Below are positions 1 through 9,563 of a DNA stretch of 64,000 bases, one piece after another. The DNA is from Sphingosinicella ginsenosidimutans. Its GTDB lineage: Bacteria; Pseudomonadota; Alphaproteobacteria; Sphingomonadales; Sphingomonadaceae. The stretch spans positions 1,302,001-1,366,000 of the forward strand of contig NZ_VOQQ01000001.1 in assembly GCF_007995055.1 (NCBI RefSeq), given 5' to 3'. Position numbers and translations under genes: made by a program. How positions within the stretch are numbered: position 1 is the first letter of the stretch; each line of letters opens with the position of its first letter. Below the pieces are notes generated by a model. The model was given only the letters and a program-made list of their open reading frames with translations, was not told the DNA's origin and made no database searches.

Positions 1-69
1 TTCATGCGCGCCGGCACGGTCGAGGAGCTGGCCCTTCGGCGCGCCGCCAAGGACGCGTTCAAGGGCTGA
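1..69 (+). CDS. C-terminal end of an unidentified protein (cut by window edge)
   Basis: An open frame enters from the left edge and ends at TGA 67-69, giving 22 residues ending in RRAAKDAFKG. The tail is charged and rich in alanine, as in many helical C-termini. It is too short to assign a family. Its frame continues to base 1 without a stop, so it is the end of a real gene only if the upstream sequence keeps the same frame. Confidence 0.5.
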   Translation, partial: FMRAGTVEELALRRAAKDAFKG

Positions 70-119
70 ACCCGAACCGGCCCCGTTCGTTTTGGCCGCA
101 TGGCGGGATGGAGGCGAAG

Positions 120-542
120 ATGAAGACAGTGGCAATGATCGCGGTCGCCGGCATGGCGCTGGGCGGCCTTGCCGCGACCGCCGCATCGCAGGCGTCGCAG
201 GGCCCGGAGGCGCGCGAGCAGGACCGGGCGGCGCGGCTTCTGGAGGGGCGCACGGCCGAACCGGTCGTCCATTGCGTCGATCAGCGCCGGCTCGGCGGCA
301 ATCGCTCGCTCGCCAATGGCGACATCCTGTTCGGCGACGCGAGCTCAAGCATCGTCTATGTGAACCATCCGTCCGGCGGATGCCCGGAGCTTGGTTCCGA
401 CCGCTATCTCGTCACCCGCTCGCCGACCGGGCAGCTGTGCGCCGGCGATATCGTGACGGTGCGGGAGACCGGGCCGGGCGGGATCGAGACGGGCTCCTGC
501 GCCCTCGGCGATTTCACGCCTTATCGCCGCGCGCGACGATAG
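120..542 (+). CDS. small secreted protein of unknown function
   Basis: A 140-residue protein with a Sec-type signal peptide: MKTVAM, then a hydrophobic stretch ending near residues 20-25 in an AATAASQA-like cleavage region. ATG 120 is preferred over ATG 108 because a GGAGGCG ribosome binding site lies directly before it and it gives a clean signal peptide. The mature part has cysteines in HCVD, GGCPEL, QLCAGD and GSCALG, which may form two disulfides, and ends FTPYRR. The pattern resembles small cysteine-containing periplasmic proteins of sphingomonads (DUF6491-like), but this was not verified. It converges on the acyl-CoA synthetase gene with a 3-base gap. Function unknown. Confidence 0.75.
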   Translation: MKTVAMIAVAGMALGGLAATAASQASQGPEAREQDRAARLLEGRTAEPVVHCVDQRRLGGNRSLANGDILFGDASSSIVYVNHPSGGCPELGSDRYLVTRSPTGQLCAGDIVTVRETGPGGIETGSCALGDFTPYRRARR

Positions 543-545
543 CGA

Positions 546-2336
546 TCAGCGCTTGTAGAGGGCGTCGAGGCGCTCTCCGTAAATGCCCCGGATGACGTGG
601 CGCCGGATCTTGATCGACGGCGTCAGCTGCTCGTTCTCGACCGTGAACGGCTCGTCGGCGACGATGAAGCGGCGCACCTTCTCGATCACGGACAGGTCGG
701 CATTGACCCGGTCGACCGCGGCGGAAAGCGCCCGGATGAAGTCCGGATCGGTCTTCATGTCGGCGAACTTGCAACTGCGCTTGTTGGCGGCGCACCAGTC
801 GGCCGACCATTCGGGATCGGGGACGATCAGGCCGACGACATAGGGCCGCTTGTCGCCGACGACCATCGCCTGCAGGATCTCGCCCTGAAGGGTCAGCATC
901 CCCTCGATCTTCTGGGGCGAGACATTGTCGCCCTTGTCGAGGACGATGATGTCCTTCTTGCGATCGGTGATGACGATGCGGCCCTTCTCGTCGAGATAGC
1001 CGACATCGCCGGTGTGCAGCCATCCGTCCTGGAGCGCGCGGGCGGTCTCCGCCTCGTTGCGCCAATAGCCCTTCATGACGAGCTCGCCCCTGACCAGGAT
1101 CTCGCCGTCCTCGGCGATCTTCACCTCGGTGTTGAGGAGCGGCGGGCCGACGGTGCTCATCTTCAATCCGACCTTGGGCCGGTTGCACGAGATGACCGGC
1201 GCCGCCTCGGTCTGGCCATAGCCCTGGAGGAGCGTGAGCCCGAGCGCGTGGAAGAAGATGCCGACCTCGGGATTGAGCGGTGCCCCGCCCGAGACCATCG
1301 CCTTGATCCGCCCGCCGAAGCGCGCCGCGATCCTGGGGCGGACGGTGCGGCTGAGGAATAGGTCCATGGGCCGATCCCACAGAGGAACGTGGCCGGCATA
1401 GTCCTTGGCGCCGATCGAAAGCGCGCGATTCAACAGGTAGGCCTTGAACCGCCCCTCCTTCTCGACGGCGTTGAGGATGCGCTGGCGGAGCACCTCGAAG
1501 AGGCGGGGAACGACGACCATGATCGTCGGCCGCACCTCCTCGATATTGGTCGCGAGCTTCTCCAGCCCTTCCGAATAATAGATCTGCGCGCCGAGCCCGA
1601 TCGGGAACATCTGCCCGCCCGTATGCTCGTAAGCGTGGCTGGCGGGCAGGAAGGAGAGGAAAATCTCCTCGCCCCAGCCGAAATCCTCGGAAATCAGGGC
1701 GGCGCAGGCCTCGACATTGTGGAGGATCGCGCCGTGATGCTGCATCACCCCGCGCGGCGCGCCGCCGGTCCCCGAGGTGTAGATGAGGCAGGCGAGATCG
1801 TCGCGCGTGAAGGTCGCTTGCGCCGCGCAGGCTTCGGCATCGAGCGTTTCGGCGGCGATCAGCTGGGCGCGAGCGTGAAAGCGGACGGTGCCGCTCTGCG
1901 CCGCGGGTAAAGGATCCATGCCGATCACATGCTCGCAGGCATTGGCGCGGATGGCGGCCGGAAGCAGCGGCTTGGCGAGCTTCGTCGTCGACACGATCAC
2001 GCAGCGCGCGCCGCTATCGTCCAGGATATGCTGATGATCGCGTTCGGTATTGGTGCTGTAGGCCGGGACGGTGACGCATCCGGCGGCCATGATCGCGAGA
2101 TCGCTCATCAGCCATTCGGGCCGGTTTTCGGACACGAGCATCACCCGGTCGCCCGGGTTGAGACCCAGCCGCCTGAGCGCCGCCGACAGCCGCGCGACCT
2201 CCGACGCCGCGTCGCGCCAGCTTATCGATCGCCATTCGCCGTCCTGCTTGGCCCAGAGGAAGGGCGCATCGCCCTTCTCGCGGGCGCGCGCGAAGAACAT
2301 CGCGACCAGGTTCGGAAAATGTTCGAGCAGCCGCAT
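546..2336 (-). CDS. long-chain acyl-CoA synthetase (AMP-forming)
   Basis: A 596-residue member of the ANL (acyl-CoA synthetase/adenylating) superfamily. It should activate a fatty acid with ATP to an acyl-adenylate and then form the CoA thioester for lipid synthesis or degradation. Visible motifs: the phosphate-binding loop YTSGTGGAPRGV (about residues 186-197), GYGQTEAAP (372-380), the hinge motif HTGDVGYLDEKG (441-452), TDRKKDIIV (458-466) and a C-terminal subdomain. The length and the K-G-D-N-V-S-P-Q-K-I-E region match the large FadD15-like bacterial type. The start is supported by a GGAGGGGAC site just upstream. It lies 60 bases downstream of ggt on the same strand and may be cotranscribed with pyrD-ggt. 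Confidence 0.92.
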   Translation of the reverse strand: MRLLEHFPNLVAMFFARAREKGDAPFLWAKQDGEWRSISWRDAASEVARLSAALRRLGLNPGDRVMLVSENRPEWLMSDLAIMAAGCVTVPAYSTNTERDHQHILDDSGARCVIVSTTKLAKPLLPAAIRANACEHVIGMDPLPAAQSGTVRFHARAQLIAAETLDAEACAAQATFTRDDLACLIYTSGTGGAPRGVMQHHGAILHNVEACAALISEDFGWGEEIFLSFLPASHAYEHTGGQMFPIGLGAQIYYSEGLEKLATNIEEVRPTIMVVVPRLFEVLRQRILNAVEKEGRFKAYLLNRALSIGAKDYAGHVPLWDRPMDLFLSRTVRPRIAARFGGRIKAMVSGGAPLNPEVGIFFHALGLTLLQGYGQTEAAPVISCNRPKVGLKMSTVGPPLLNTEVKIAEDGEILVRGELVMKGYWRNEAETARALQDGWLHTGDVGYLDEKGRIVITDRKKDIIVLDKGDNVSPQKIEGMLTLQGEILQAMVVGDKRPYVVGLIVPDPEWSADWCAANKRSCKFADMKTDPDFIRALSAAVDRVNADLSVIEKVRRFIVADEPFTVENEQLTPSIKIRRHVIRGIYGERLDALYKR

Positions 2337-2396
2337 CCTGTCCCCTCCAGGCGCGTGGGATTTCCCTTACGTCACCCGACTCGGAGCCTAGCCGCC

Positions 2397-4130
2397 TTAT
2401 TCCGCGATGGCGACACCTTCGCTGCGCGGATCGGCGGCGCCGATCCAGCGGCCGTCCACCCGCTCGATCGCGTTCGCCTTGAAGCCGGAGGGGATGGGAA
2501 CGATCTGGTGACCCATCCGGGTGAGCTGCGGCGCCATCGCCTCCAGCCGGGTGCCGCGCTCGATCAGCACGCGATCGCCCCAGCCGAGGATGAAGGGCTG
2601 CGCGATCGCCTCCTGCGCCGACATGTGCCAGTCGATCACGCCGATGATCGCCTTGGCGACCTGGCCGATGATCGTCGGCCCGCCGGCCGCGCCGACGGCG
2701 AGGCGGATGCTTCCGTCGGGATTGTAGACGATGGTCGGCGACATCGAGCTCATCGGCCGCTTGCCCGCCTCGGGCCGGTTGGCGACCGGCGCGCCATCAC
2801 GCATCGGCGCGAAGGTGAAGTCGGTAAGCTCGTTGTTCAGCACATAGCCGCCCGTGGTGAGCCCCGATCCCCACGGGCCTTCCACCGTGGAGGTGTAGGA
2901 GGCCATGTCGCCGTCGCTGTCGACGACGACGAAATGCGTGGTCGAATGGACCTCGTCCGAGGGCGCGGTGGTCTGCGTCGCGGCGCCCGGCGGCGTGCCC
3001 GCGGCAACATGCTCCATCACATGGTCCGGGGAGATGAGCTGGCTGCGCTCGGCCAGATAGTGATCGTCGATCAGCCCGGCGATCGGCACACGGACGAAAT
3101 CGGGATCGCCGACATAAGTGTCGCGATCGGCATAAGCGAGCCGCTCGGATTCGGCGATCAGATGCCAGGATACGGGATTGTCCGGGCCGAGCGCGGACAT
3201 GTCGAACCGCTCGAGCTGCTTCAGGATCGCGAAGACCGTGGTCGCGCCGGACGAGGGCGGGCCCATGCCGCAGATGCGATAGCCGCGATAGGTGCCGCAC
3301 ACGGCCGGCCGTTCCTTGACCTCATAAGCGGCAAGATCGCCGGTCTGGATCACCGCGGGATTGCGCGGCGCGTTGCGCGCCGTGTTGACCAGCGCCTGGG
3401 CATTGGGCCCGGTATAGAACCAGTCGGGGCCGAGCCGGGCGATCTGCTCCAGCGTCGCCGCGAGCTCGGGATTGCGGATGACGGTGCCGACCGGCTTGGG
3501 CGTGCCATCGGGCTGGTAATAATGGTTGCGGCTCCAATCGGTCATCCGCGCGAGCGCGTTCGGCATGGCGAGCATGTCGTGCATCCGCTGCGTGATCGCG
3601 AAGCCGTCGCGGGCAAGGCGGATGGCGGGCTCGAACAGGCGCGCCCAGGGCAGCCGGCCATGCTCCTCATGGGCGCGCTCGATCAGGCGGAGATTGCCCG
3701 GAACGCCGACGCTGAGGCCGCCCGGCACCGCATCGGCATGGGCGCGGGGCTGGCCGTTGGCGTCGAGGAAATAGCGTTCGGTCGCCGCCATCGGCGCGGT
3801 CTCGCGGCCGTCGAGGGTGGAGACCTCCCGGCTCGCCTGATCGTGATAGACGAGGAAGCCGCCGCCGCCGATGCCCGAGCTTTGCGGTTCGACCACGGTC
3901 AGCGCCAGCATGGTCGCGGCGGCGGCGTCGGCGGCGCTCCCGCCGGCCCGAAGGATATCGACCCCGGCCTGGGCCGCGCGCGGATCGGCGGCCGACACCA
4001 TCCCCCGCGTCGACGTGACCGGCGCGCGCGGCGCTGCGAGCGGCGCGGTACCGGGGACCTCCTGCGGGCGCGCCGGCCCGGCGGCGAGCGCGCCGGAAAG
4101 GAGGGCGGCAAGAAGGAAACGCTTCATCAT
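2397..4130 (-). CDS. ggt: gamma-glutamyltransferase
   Basis: A 577-residue secreted Ntn-hydrolase precursor. It cleaves gamma-glutamyl bonds of glutathione and related peptides in the periplasm. An N-terminal signal peptide (MMKRFLLAALLSGALAAGPA) is followed by the typical start of the large subunit (SAADPRAAQAG, GGSAADAA, GIGGGGF). The autoprocessing site is HSTTHFVVVD: the first Thr of TTHF, about residue 397, would become the nucleophile and N-terminus of the small subunit. The small subunit contains SMSPTIV and GAAGGPTI, as expected for the family. The gene starts 3 bases after the pyrD stop, so the two are translated from one message. Confidence 0.94.
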   Translation of the reverse strand: MMKRFLLAALLSGALAAGPARPQEVPGTAPLAAPRAPVTSTRGMVSAADPRAAQAGVDILRAGGSAADAAAATMLALTVVEPQSSGIGGGGFLVYHDQASREVSTLDGRETAPMAATERYFLDANGQPRAHADAVPGGLSVGVPGNLRLIERAHEEHGRLPWARLFEPAIRLARDGFAITQRMHDMLAMPNALARMTDWSRNHYYQPDGTPKPVGTVIRNPELAATLEQIARLGPDWFYTGPNAQALVNTARNAPRNPAVIQTGDLAAYEVKERPAVCGTYRGYRICGMGPPSSGATTVFAILKQLERFDMSALGPDNPVSWHLIAESERLAYADRDTYVGDPDFVRVPIAGLIDDHYLAERSQLISPDHVMEHVAAGTPPGAATQTTAPSDEVHSTTHFVVVDSDGDMASYTSTVEGPWGSGLTTGGYVLNNELTDFTFAPMRDGAPVANRPEAGKRPMSSMSPTIVYNPDGSIRLAVGAAGGPTIIGQVAKAIIGVIDWHMSAQEAIAQPFILGWGDRVLIERGTRLEAMAPQLTRMGHQIVPIPSGFKANAIERVDGRWIGAADPRSEGVAIAE

Positions 4131-4133
4131 CAG

Positions 4134-5165
4134 CTATGACCTTTCAACCCCGATCGCCTCCTCCAAGCGCGCAAAGCCTTCGCGCGCAAGCAAAAGTTTC
4201 AATTCGCGATTGATCCGGCGGGCGAGGCCCGGGCCTTCGTAGACCATGGCGGTGTAGAGCTGCACCAGGCTGGCCCCGGCCCGGATCCGCGCCAGCGCGT
4301 CCGCCCCGCTCGCGATCCCGCCGGCCGCGATCAGCGGCAGCGTGCCGCCGGTCGCCTTCGCGAAATCGCGAAGCCGCGCGAGGGCGAGCGGCCCCAGCGG
4401 CGCGCCGGAGAGACCACCCGCCTCGTCGCGCTGCGGCGATTTGAGGATTGGCCGGCTCACCGTCGTGTTGGCGACGATCAGCGCGTCGACGCGTCGATCG
4501 ATCGCGACCCGCGCGATCGCGTCGATATCCGCCGGCACCAGATCGGGCGCGAGCTTGAGGAAGACGGGCGGGCCGGCGCCGCGCGCCTCGATCACGGCTT
4601 CGAGCAGGGCGTCGAGCGCGCCGGCATCCTGCAGCGCGCGAAGGCCGGGCGTATTGGGCGAGGAGATGTTGACGGTGAGATAATCGGCCACGCCCGTCAT
4701 CGCGCGGACGCCCGCGGCATAATCCGCGATCCGGTCCTCGCTGTCCTTGTTGGCGCCGATATTGACGCCGACAAGGCCTCCCGCGCCGCCGGCGAGCCGC
4801 GTCGCCGCCTCAGCCTGCCCGCGATTGTTGAAGCCCAGGCGATTGATCACGCCGCGGTCCTCGACGAGGCGGAACAGGCGCGGCCTGGGATTGCCGGGCT
4901 GTGGGCGCGGGGTGAGCGTTCCGACCTCGACGAAGCCGAAGCCGAGCCCGAGCATCTGCCGGAAAACCTCGGCATTCTTGTCGAAGCCGGCGGCAAGGCC
5001 CACCGGGTTGGGAAAGGAAAGCTCGGCGACGCGCATCGCCAGCGCCGGATCGGGCGGCGGCGGCGCGGCCGGCCGCCGCCGCTTGAGCGCGGCGATCGCG
5101 AGAGCGTGAGCGCGCTCCGCGTCGAGCGCGAAGGCGAGGGGGCGGACAAGCGGGTAAAGCGCCAT
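4134..5165 (-). CDS. pyrD: dihydroorotate dehydrogenase (quinone), class 2
   Basis: A 343-residue FMN enzyme of pyrimidine synthesis that oxidises dihydroorotate to orotate and passes electrons to ubiquinone at the inner membrane. The N-terminal membrane-contact extension (YPLVRPLAFALDAERAH) marks class 2. FMN and substrate motifs include GLAAGFDKNAE (57-67), GFVEVGTLTPRPQPGN, NRLGFNN and the segment LTVNISSPNTPGLR with the catalytic serine near residue 175. IAAGGIASG and the final LVQLYTAMVYEGP are also standard. It is the first gene of a leftward group (pyrD-ggt-acyl-CoA synthetase) and is divergent from the suf operon, with a 179-base shared upstream region. Confidence 0.96.
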   Translation of the reverse strand: MALYPLVRPLAFALDAERAHALAIAALKRRRPAAPPPPDPALAMRVAELSFPNPVGLAAGFDKNAEVFRQMLGLGFGFVEVGTLTPRPQPGNPRPRLFRLVEDRGVINRLGFNNRGQAEAATRLAGGAGGLVGVNIGANKDSEDRIADYAAGVRAMTGVADYLTVNISSPNTPGLRALQDAGALDALLEAVIEARGAGPPVFLKLAPDLVPADIDAIARVAIDRRVDALIVANTTVSRPILKSPQRDEAGGLSGAPLGPLALARLRDFAKATGGTLPLIAAGGIASGADALARIRAGASLVQLYTAMVYEGPGLARRINRELKLLLAREGFARLEEAIGVERS

Positions 5166-5272
5166 CGCGCGCGCCTATGGCACAGATGGGTGCCCGCTGT
5201 TTAGCCCTCCCTCTCGAAGCAGCGCGCGGACAGGATTGGCGGCTTGATTTCGGATCGCCGAACGACCAGATG

Positions 5273-5301
5273 CCCAATCGGAACGAATCGCTCCGATTTG
5301 G
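5273..5301. promoter_or_regulatory. inverted repeat upstream of the suf operon, candidate Rrf2/IscR-type operator
   Basis: Arms AATCGGA (5276-5282) and TCCGATT (5292-5298) are perfect inverse complements around a 9-base centre. Outer bases CC and GG (5273-5274, 5300-5301) extend the symmetry past one mismatch. The site ends 43 bases before the rrf2 start, in the only upstream region of the operon. Rrf2-family iron-sulfur regulators commonly control their own suf operon by binding such dyads. The assignment to this regulator is inference. Confidence 0.45.
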
Positions 5302-5344
5302 CTGCGGCGGCGGTTCGTGCGCGTGGGGAGCGCGCCGGAGAGAC

Positions 5345-5805
5345 ATGAGACTGACGAGCCTAGCCGATTATGCGGTCGTGATGATGGCCGCCGCCGCGCG
5401 CCGCGATCCGGGCGCGCGCCTTTCCGCGACTTTGCTCGCCGAGGAAACCGGGATCCCGCTGCCCACCGCGCAGAAGCTCACCGCCCGCCTCGCCGCGGCC
5501 GGCCTGCTCGAAACCGCGCGCGGCACGGGGGGCGGCCTGCGGCTCACCCGCACCGCCGCGGCGATCAGCCTCGCCGACATTATCGAGGCGGTCGAGGGAC
5601 CGATCCAGATGACGACCTGCGTCGATGCGGAGCGCCACGATTGCGCTCTCGAAAAGGCCTGCCAGGTTCGCCCGCACATGGGCATCGTCAACGATGCGGT
5701 GCGCGGGGCGTTGGCGGCGGTTTCGCTCGACCAGCTTTCTTGTGCGCCTGCGCAGGCAGGAGCCCAGCACTGGACCCCTGCTTTCGCAGGGGAACAGGTG
5801 AATTG

Positions 5806-5806
<1 letters not shown>
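5345..5806 (+). CDS. Rrf2-family iron-sulfur-responsive regulator of the suf operon
   Basis: A 153-residue winged-helix regulator. It starts [14 protein letters not shown], the usual Rrf2 N-terminus, with GAGAG just upstream of ATG 5345. It has the helix-turn-helix around [13 protein letters not shown] (37-49), the wing [10 protein letters not shown], and three cysteines (C92, C100, C106) in the pattern that binds an Fe-S cluster in IscR-like proteins. It probably senses Fe-S demand and represses or tunes this operon. The last 21 or so residues (from about 133) are encoded by a palindromic repeat rather than by family sequence. The stop overlaps the sufB start (TGATG). Confidence 0.92.
5742..5797. 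repeat. dispersed-type palindromic repeat forming the 3' end of the rrf2 gene
   Basis: CCTGCGCAGG (5747-5756) is a perfect 10-base palindrome. CCCCTGC-TTTC-GCAGGGG (5775-5792) is a perfect 7-bp hairpin. The translated product in this frame, [15 protein letters not shown], is the kind of peptide such elements encode when they sit in genes of many proteobacteria. The element runs to within about 10 bases of the sufB start codon, so it may also affect sufB translation. Confidence 0.7.
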
Positions 5807-7274
<1,468 letters not shown>

Positions 7275-7278
<4 letters not shown>

Positions 7279-7541
7279 GTCGCGACAGACTTGATCCTGC
7301 GCAGATCGAGGCTGCGCACAAGCACAGCATCTTTCACCGCAAGGAGGTCGAGGCGAGCGAGACGTTTGGCTGCTTCTACTGCCGTCGCTCGGGTCCCGTG
7401 ACTGAAATCACCGAATGGACTGACGATGGCGACACGGCGCTGTGCCCCAAGTGTGGAATTGACTCCGTGATCGGGTCCGCTTCGGGATTTCCTGTGACAA
7501 ACGGCCTCTTTCTCGGGGCCATGAAGAGACGCTGGTTCTGA
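7275..7541 (+). CDS. small zinc-ribbon-like cytoplasmic protein inserted between sufB and sufC
   Basis: An 88-residue soluble protein with two Cys-x2-Cys knuckles, CFYC (about 33-36) and CPKC (57-60), that could bind one Zn or Fe. The C-terminal half [17 protein letters not shown] and the final MKRRWF match a widespread uncharacterised small family often annotated only as cytoplasmic protein. Its ATG overlaps the sufB stop and it ends one base before sufC, so it is translated as part of the suf operon. It is not a standard SUF component. Function unknown; a role in metal or cluster handling is suggested only by position and cysteines. Confidence 0.85.
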
Positions 7542-7542
7542 C

Positions 7543-8436
7543 ATGCTCAAAATCGATAACCTCCACGCCTCCGTCGACGGCAAGCCCATCCTCAAGGGGA
7601 TCAGCCTCGCGATCAATGCGGGCGAGATCCATGCGATCATGGGGCCGAACGGGTCGGGCAAGTCGACCCTCTCTTACGTCCTCGCCGGGCGGCCGGGCTA
7701 TGAGGTGACCGGGGGGTCCGTAACGTTCTTTCCTCCCCTCCCGCTTGCGGGAGGGGCCGGGGGTGGGCCTGAAACCGCCTCCGAAGCAGGCCCACCCCTA
7801 ACCCAGTTTCAGGTGAACGATGCCCCGCATCGTTCAGGTCAGGCCGGGGGCCTGACCGACCTGAAACTCGCAAGCGGGAGGGGAATCGACCTCCTGGCCC
7901 TCGAACCGCACGAACGTGCCGCGCTCGGCATCTTCCTCGGCTTCCAATATCCGGTCGAGATTCCCGGCGTTTCCAACGTCCAGTTCCTGCGCACCGCGCT
8001 CAACGCGCAGCGGCGGGCGCGGGGCGAGGACGAGCTGAGCGCGGGCGATTTCCTGCGGCTGGCGCGGCAGCAGGCCGATGCGCTCGGGCTCGACATGGAG
8101 ATGATGAAGCGGGCGGTGAATGTCGGCTTCTCCGGCGGCGAGAAGAAGCGCAACGAAATGGTCCAGATGGGGATCATCGATCCCACCCTCGCGATCCTCG
8201 ACGAGACCGACAGCGGCCTCGACATCGACGCGCTGCGCGTCGTCGGCGAGGGGATCAACCGGATCATGCGCAAGCCCGACAAGGCGGTGCTGCTGATCAC
8301 CCACTATCAGCGCCTGCTCGATCTCGTCCGTCCCGATTTCGTCCACGTCCTCGCGGGCGGCCGGATCGTCCGCTCGGGCGGGCCGGAGCTCGCGCTCGAG
8401 CTCGAGCGCGAGGGCTATGGAGAGCTGGCCGCGTGA
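7543..8436 (+). CDS. sufC: Fe-S cluster assembly ATPase SufC carrying an in-frame repeat insertion
   Basis: A 297-residue ABC-type ATPase that powers the SufBC2D scaffold; the usual length is near 250. Walker A GPNGSGKST (34-42), signature SGGEKKR (about 199-205), Walker B with ILDETDSGLD and the H-loop ITHYQ are intact, and GFQYPVEIPGVSNVQF matches the family. Between GGSVTF (57-62) and DLLALEPHERA the few residues expected are replaced by about 52 residues rich in Gly and Pro, encoded by nested palindromes (7729-7887). The frame is kept and no catalytic motif is lost, so the protein is probably functional with an added surface loop. Confidence 0.95.
   Translation: MLKIDNLHASVDGKPILKGISLAINAGEIHAIMGPNGSGKSTLSYVLAGRPGYEVTGGSVTFFPPLPLAGGAGGGPETASEAGPPLTQFQVNDAPHRSGQAGGLTDLKLASGRGIDLLALEPHERAALGIFLGFQYPVEIPGVSNVQFLRTALNAQRRARGEDELSAGDFLRLARQQADALGLDMEMMKRAVNVGFSGGEKKRNEMVQMGIIDPTLAILDETDSGLDIDALRVVGEGINRIMRKPDKAVLLITHYQRLLDLVRPDFVHVLAGGRIVRSGGPELALELEREGYGELAA
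7729..7887. repeat. nested palindromic element inserted in frame within sufC
   Basis: About 155 bases with several inverted repeats: CCCCTCCCGC at 7735-7744 folding on GCGGGAGGGG (7747-7756); a GGGGTGGGCCTG arm at 7760-7771 with CAGGCCCACCCC at 7787-7798; AGTTTCAGGT (7805-7814) with ACCTGAAACT (7859-7868); GAACGATGC with GCATCGTTC (7815-7835); and GTCAGGCC with GGCCTGAC (7838-7856). The right end GCAAGCGGGAGGGG (7870-7883) repeats the left end in the GCGGGAGGGG core. This is the build of a mobile palindromic repeat or MITE-like element. Confidence 0.85.
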
Positions 8437-9563
8437 GCCTGCTCGAACTCCCGTCGAACCGCGCCGAGGAATGGCGCTGGAGCGACCTCTCCGCTCTGCC
8501 GGCCTATGCGGAGGCGGCGCCCACGGGCGTCGTGCCCGCCGACCTCCCCTGGATCGATTGCGAGATTTCGGGCCCACGTCTCCTGTTCGTCGACGGGGAG
8601 TTCGACGCCGCCGGAAGCGATCCGCGCGGGGTGAAGGTCTCGCCGGTGCGCGACAGGCCGGGCACCCAGCCGCTCGCCGATCTCGCCGGCGCGGAGGCGC
8701 GGGCGGGCTATGTGATCGCGCTCGGCGCGAACGGCGCGGCGAGCGGGCTGGTCCAGATCGTCCACGTATCGACCGGCGGCGCGGCGCACCTGTCCAATCG
8801 CATCATGCTCCAGGCCAATGCCCAGGCCTCGGTCGTCGAAACCCATGTCGGCACCGGATGGAGCAACCTGACGACGGCGGTGGAGCTGGGCGATAGCGCC
8901 CGGCTGATGCGTGTCATCCGCGTGCTGAAGGATGGCGGCGCCCATACCGATTTCGCCATGGCCTCGGTGGGCGCTGGGGCGAGCTATGCCGGCGTCGCGC
9001 TGGTGACCGGCGCGGACAGCGCGCGGATCGAGCATGATATCCTGATCAGCGGCGCGGGCGCTTATGCCGAAGCCGGCGGCGCGCTGCTGGCGCGCGGCAC
9101 CCAGAAGCTCGAAGGCGTCACGGTGCTGCGCCATGCGACCCCGCTCGGCACCAGCCGCCAGCCGTGGCGCTCGGTCGCCGACGATCGGGCGACCTGCTCG
9201 GTCATGGCCCAGGTCAAGGTCGACCGGCACGCCCAGAAGACCGACGCCGAGCAGAGCCTCAAGGGGCTCCTGCTCGACCGCGGCGCGCAGATCAATGCCA
9301 AGCCGGAGCTGGAAATCTTCGCCGACGACGTGAAATGCGCGCATGGCGCGACCGTCGGCGAACTGGACAGGAACGCCCTCTTCTACCTCGAAAGCCGGGG
9401 GGTCACGCCGGAGGAGGCCAAGGCCCTGCTCACCCGCGCCTTCGTCGCCGATGCGCTCGACCGGATCGGCGAAGAGGCGGTGCGCTCGGCCTGCTATGCG
9501 GATGTGGATGCGTGGTTCTCCACCTCATCGCTCGTCCCGAGCGAAGTCGAGGGGCGCCCGTGA
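8433..9563 (+). CDS. sufD: Fe-S cluster assembly protein SufD
   Basis: A 376-residue SufD, partner of SufB in the SufBC2D scaffold and linked to iron entry. The GTG start at 8433 overlaps the sufC stop and gives the usual N-terminus MSLLELPSNRAEEWRWSDL. The beta-helix core is followed by the family C-terminal segment VKCAHGATVGELD and ESRGVTPEEAKALLTRAF. The last residues (SSLVPSEVEGRP) do not resemble SufD and are encoded by the left arm of a 25-base inverted repeat. The stop overlaps the sufS start codon (TGATG). Function should be unaffected because the tail follows the usual end DVDAWF. Confidence 0.95.
   Translation: MSLLELPSNRAEEWRWSDLSALPAYAEAAPTGVVPADLPWIDCEISGPRLLFVDGEFDAAGSDPRGVKVSPVRDRPGTQPLADLAGAEARAGYVIALGANGAASGLVQIVHVSTGGAAHLSNRIMLQANAQASVVETHVGTGWSNLTTAVELGDSARLMRVIRVLKDGGAHTDFAMASVGAGASYAGVALVTGADSARIEHDILISGAGAYAEAGGALLARGTQKLEGVTVLRHATPLGTSRQPWRSVADDRATCSVMAQVKVDRHAQKTDAEQSLKGLLLDRGAQINAKPELEIFADDVKCAHGATVGELDRNALFYLESRGVTPEEAKALLTRAFVADALDRIGEEAVRSACYADVDAWFSTSSLVPSEVEGRP

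Noticed and set aside
1929-4139. Long open frame (736 codons) on the + strand opposite ggt
   Set aside because: It is antisense to a complete gamma-glutamyltransferase and has no family pattern; GC-rich third positions keep antisense frames open. The same applies to long frames opposite the ppGpp gene (39.1-41.1 kb), wzc (48.9-51.0 kb), folD and the STT3-like gene (25.6-28.1 kb) and cfa/rlmN (32.1-34.5 kb).
7735-7884. Transcription terminator or attenuator inside sufC
   Set aside because: The stems are strong but none is followed by a T tract, and termination there would cut the essential downstream sufDSTA genes.
7543-8436. sufC as a pseudogene because of the insertion
   Set aside because: The reading frame stays open through the insertion and Walker A, signature, Walker B and H-loop motifs are all intact, so an expressed, extended protein is more likely.
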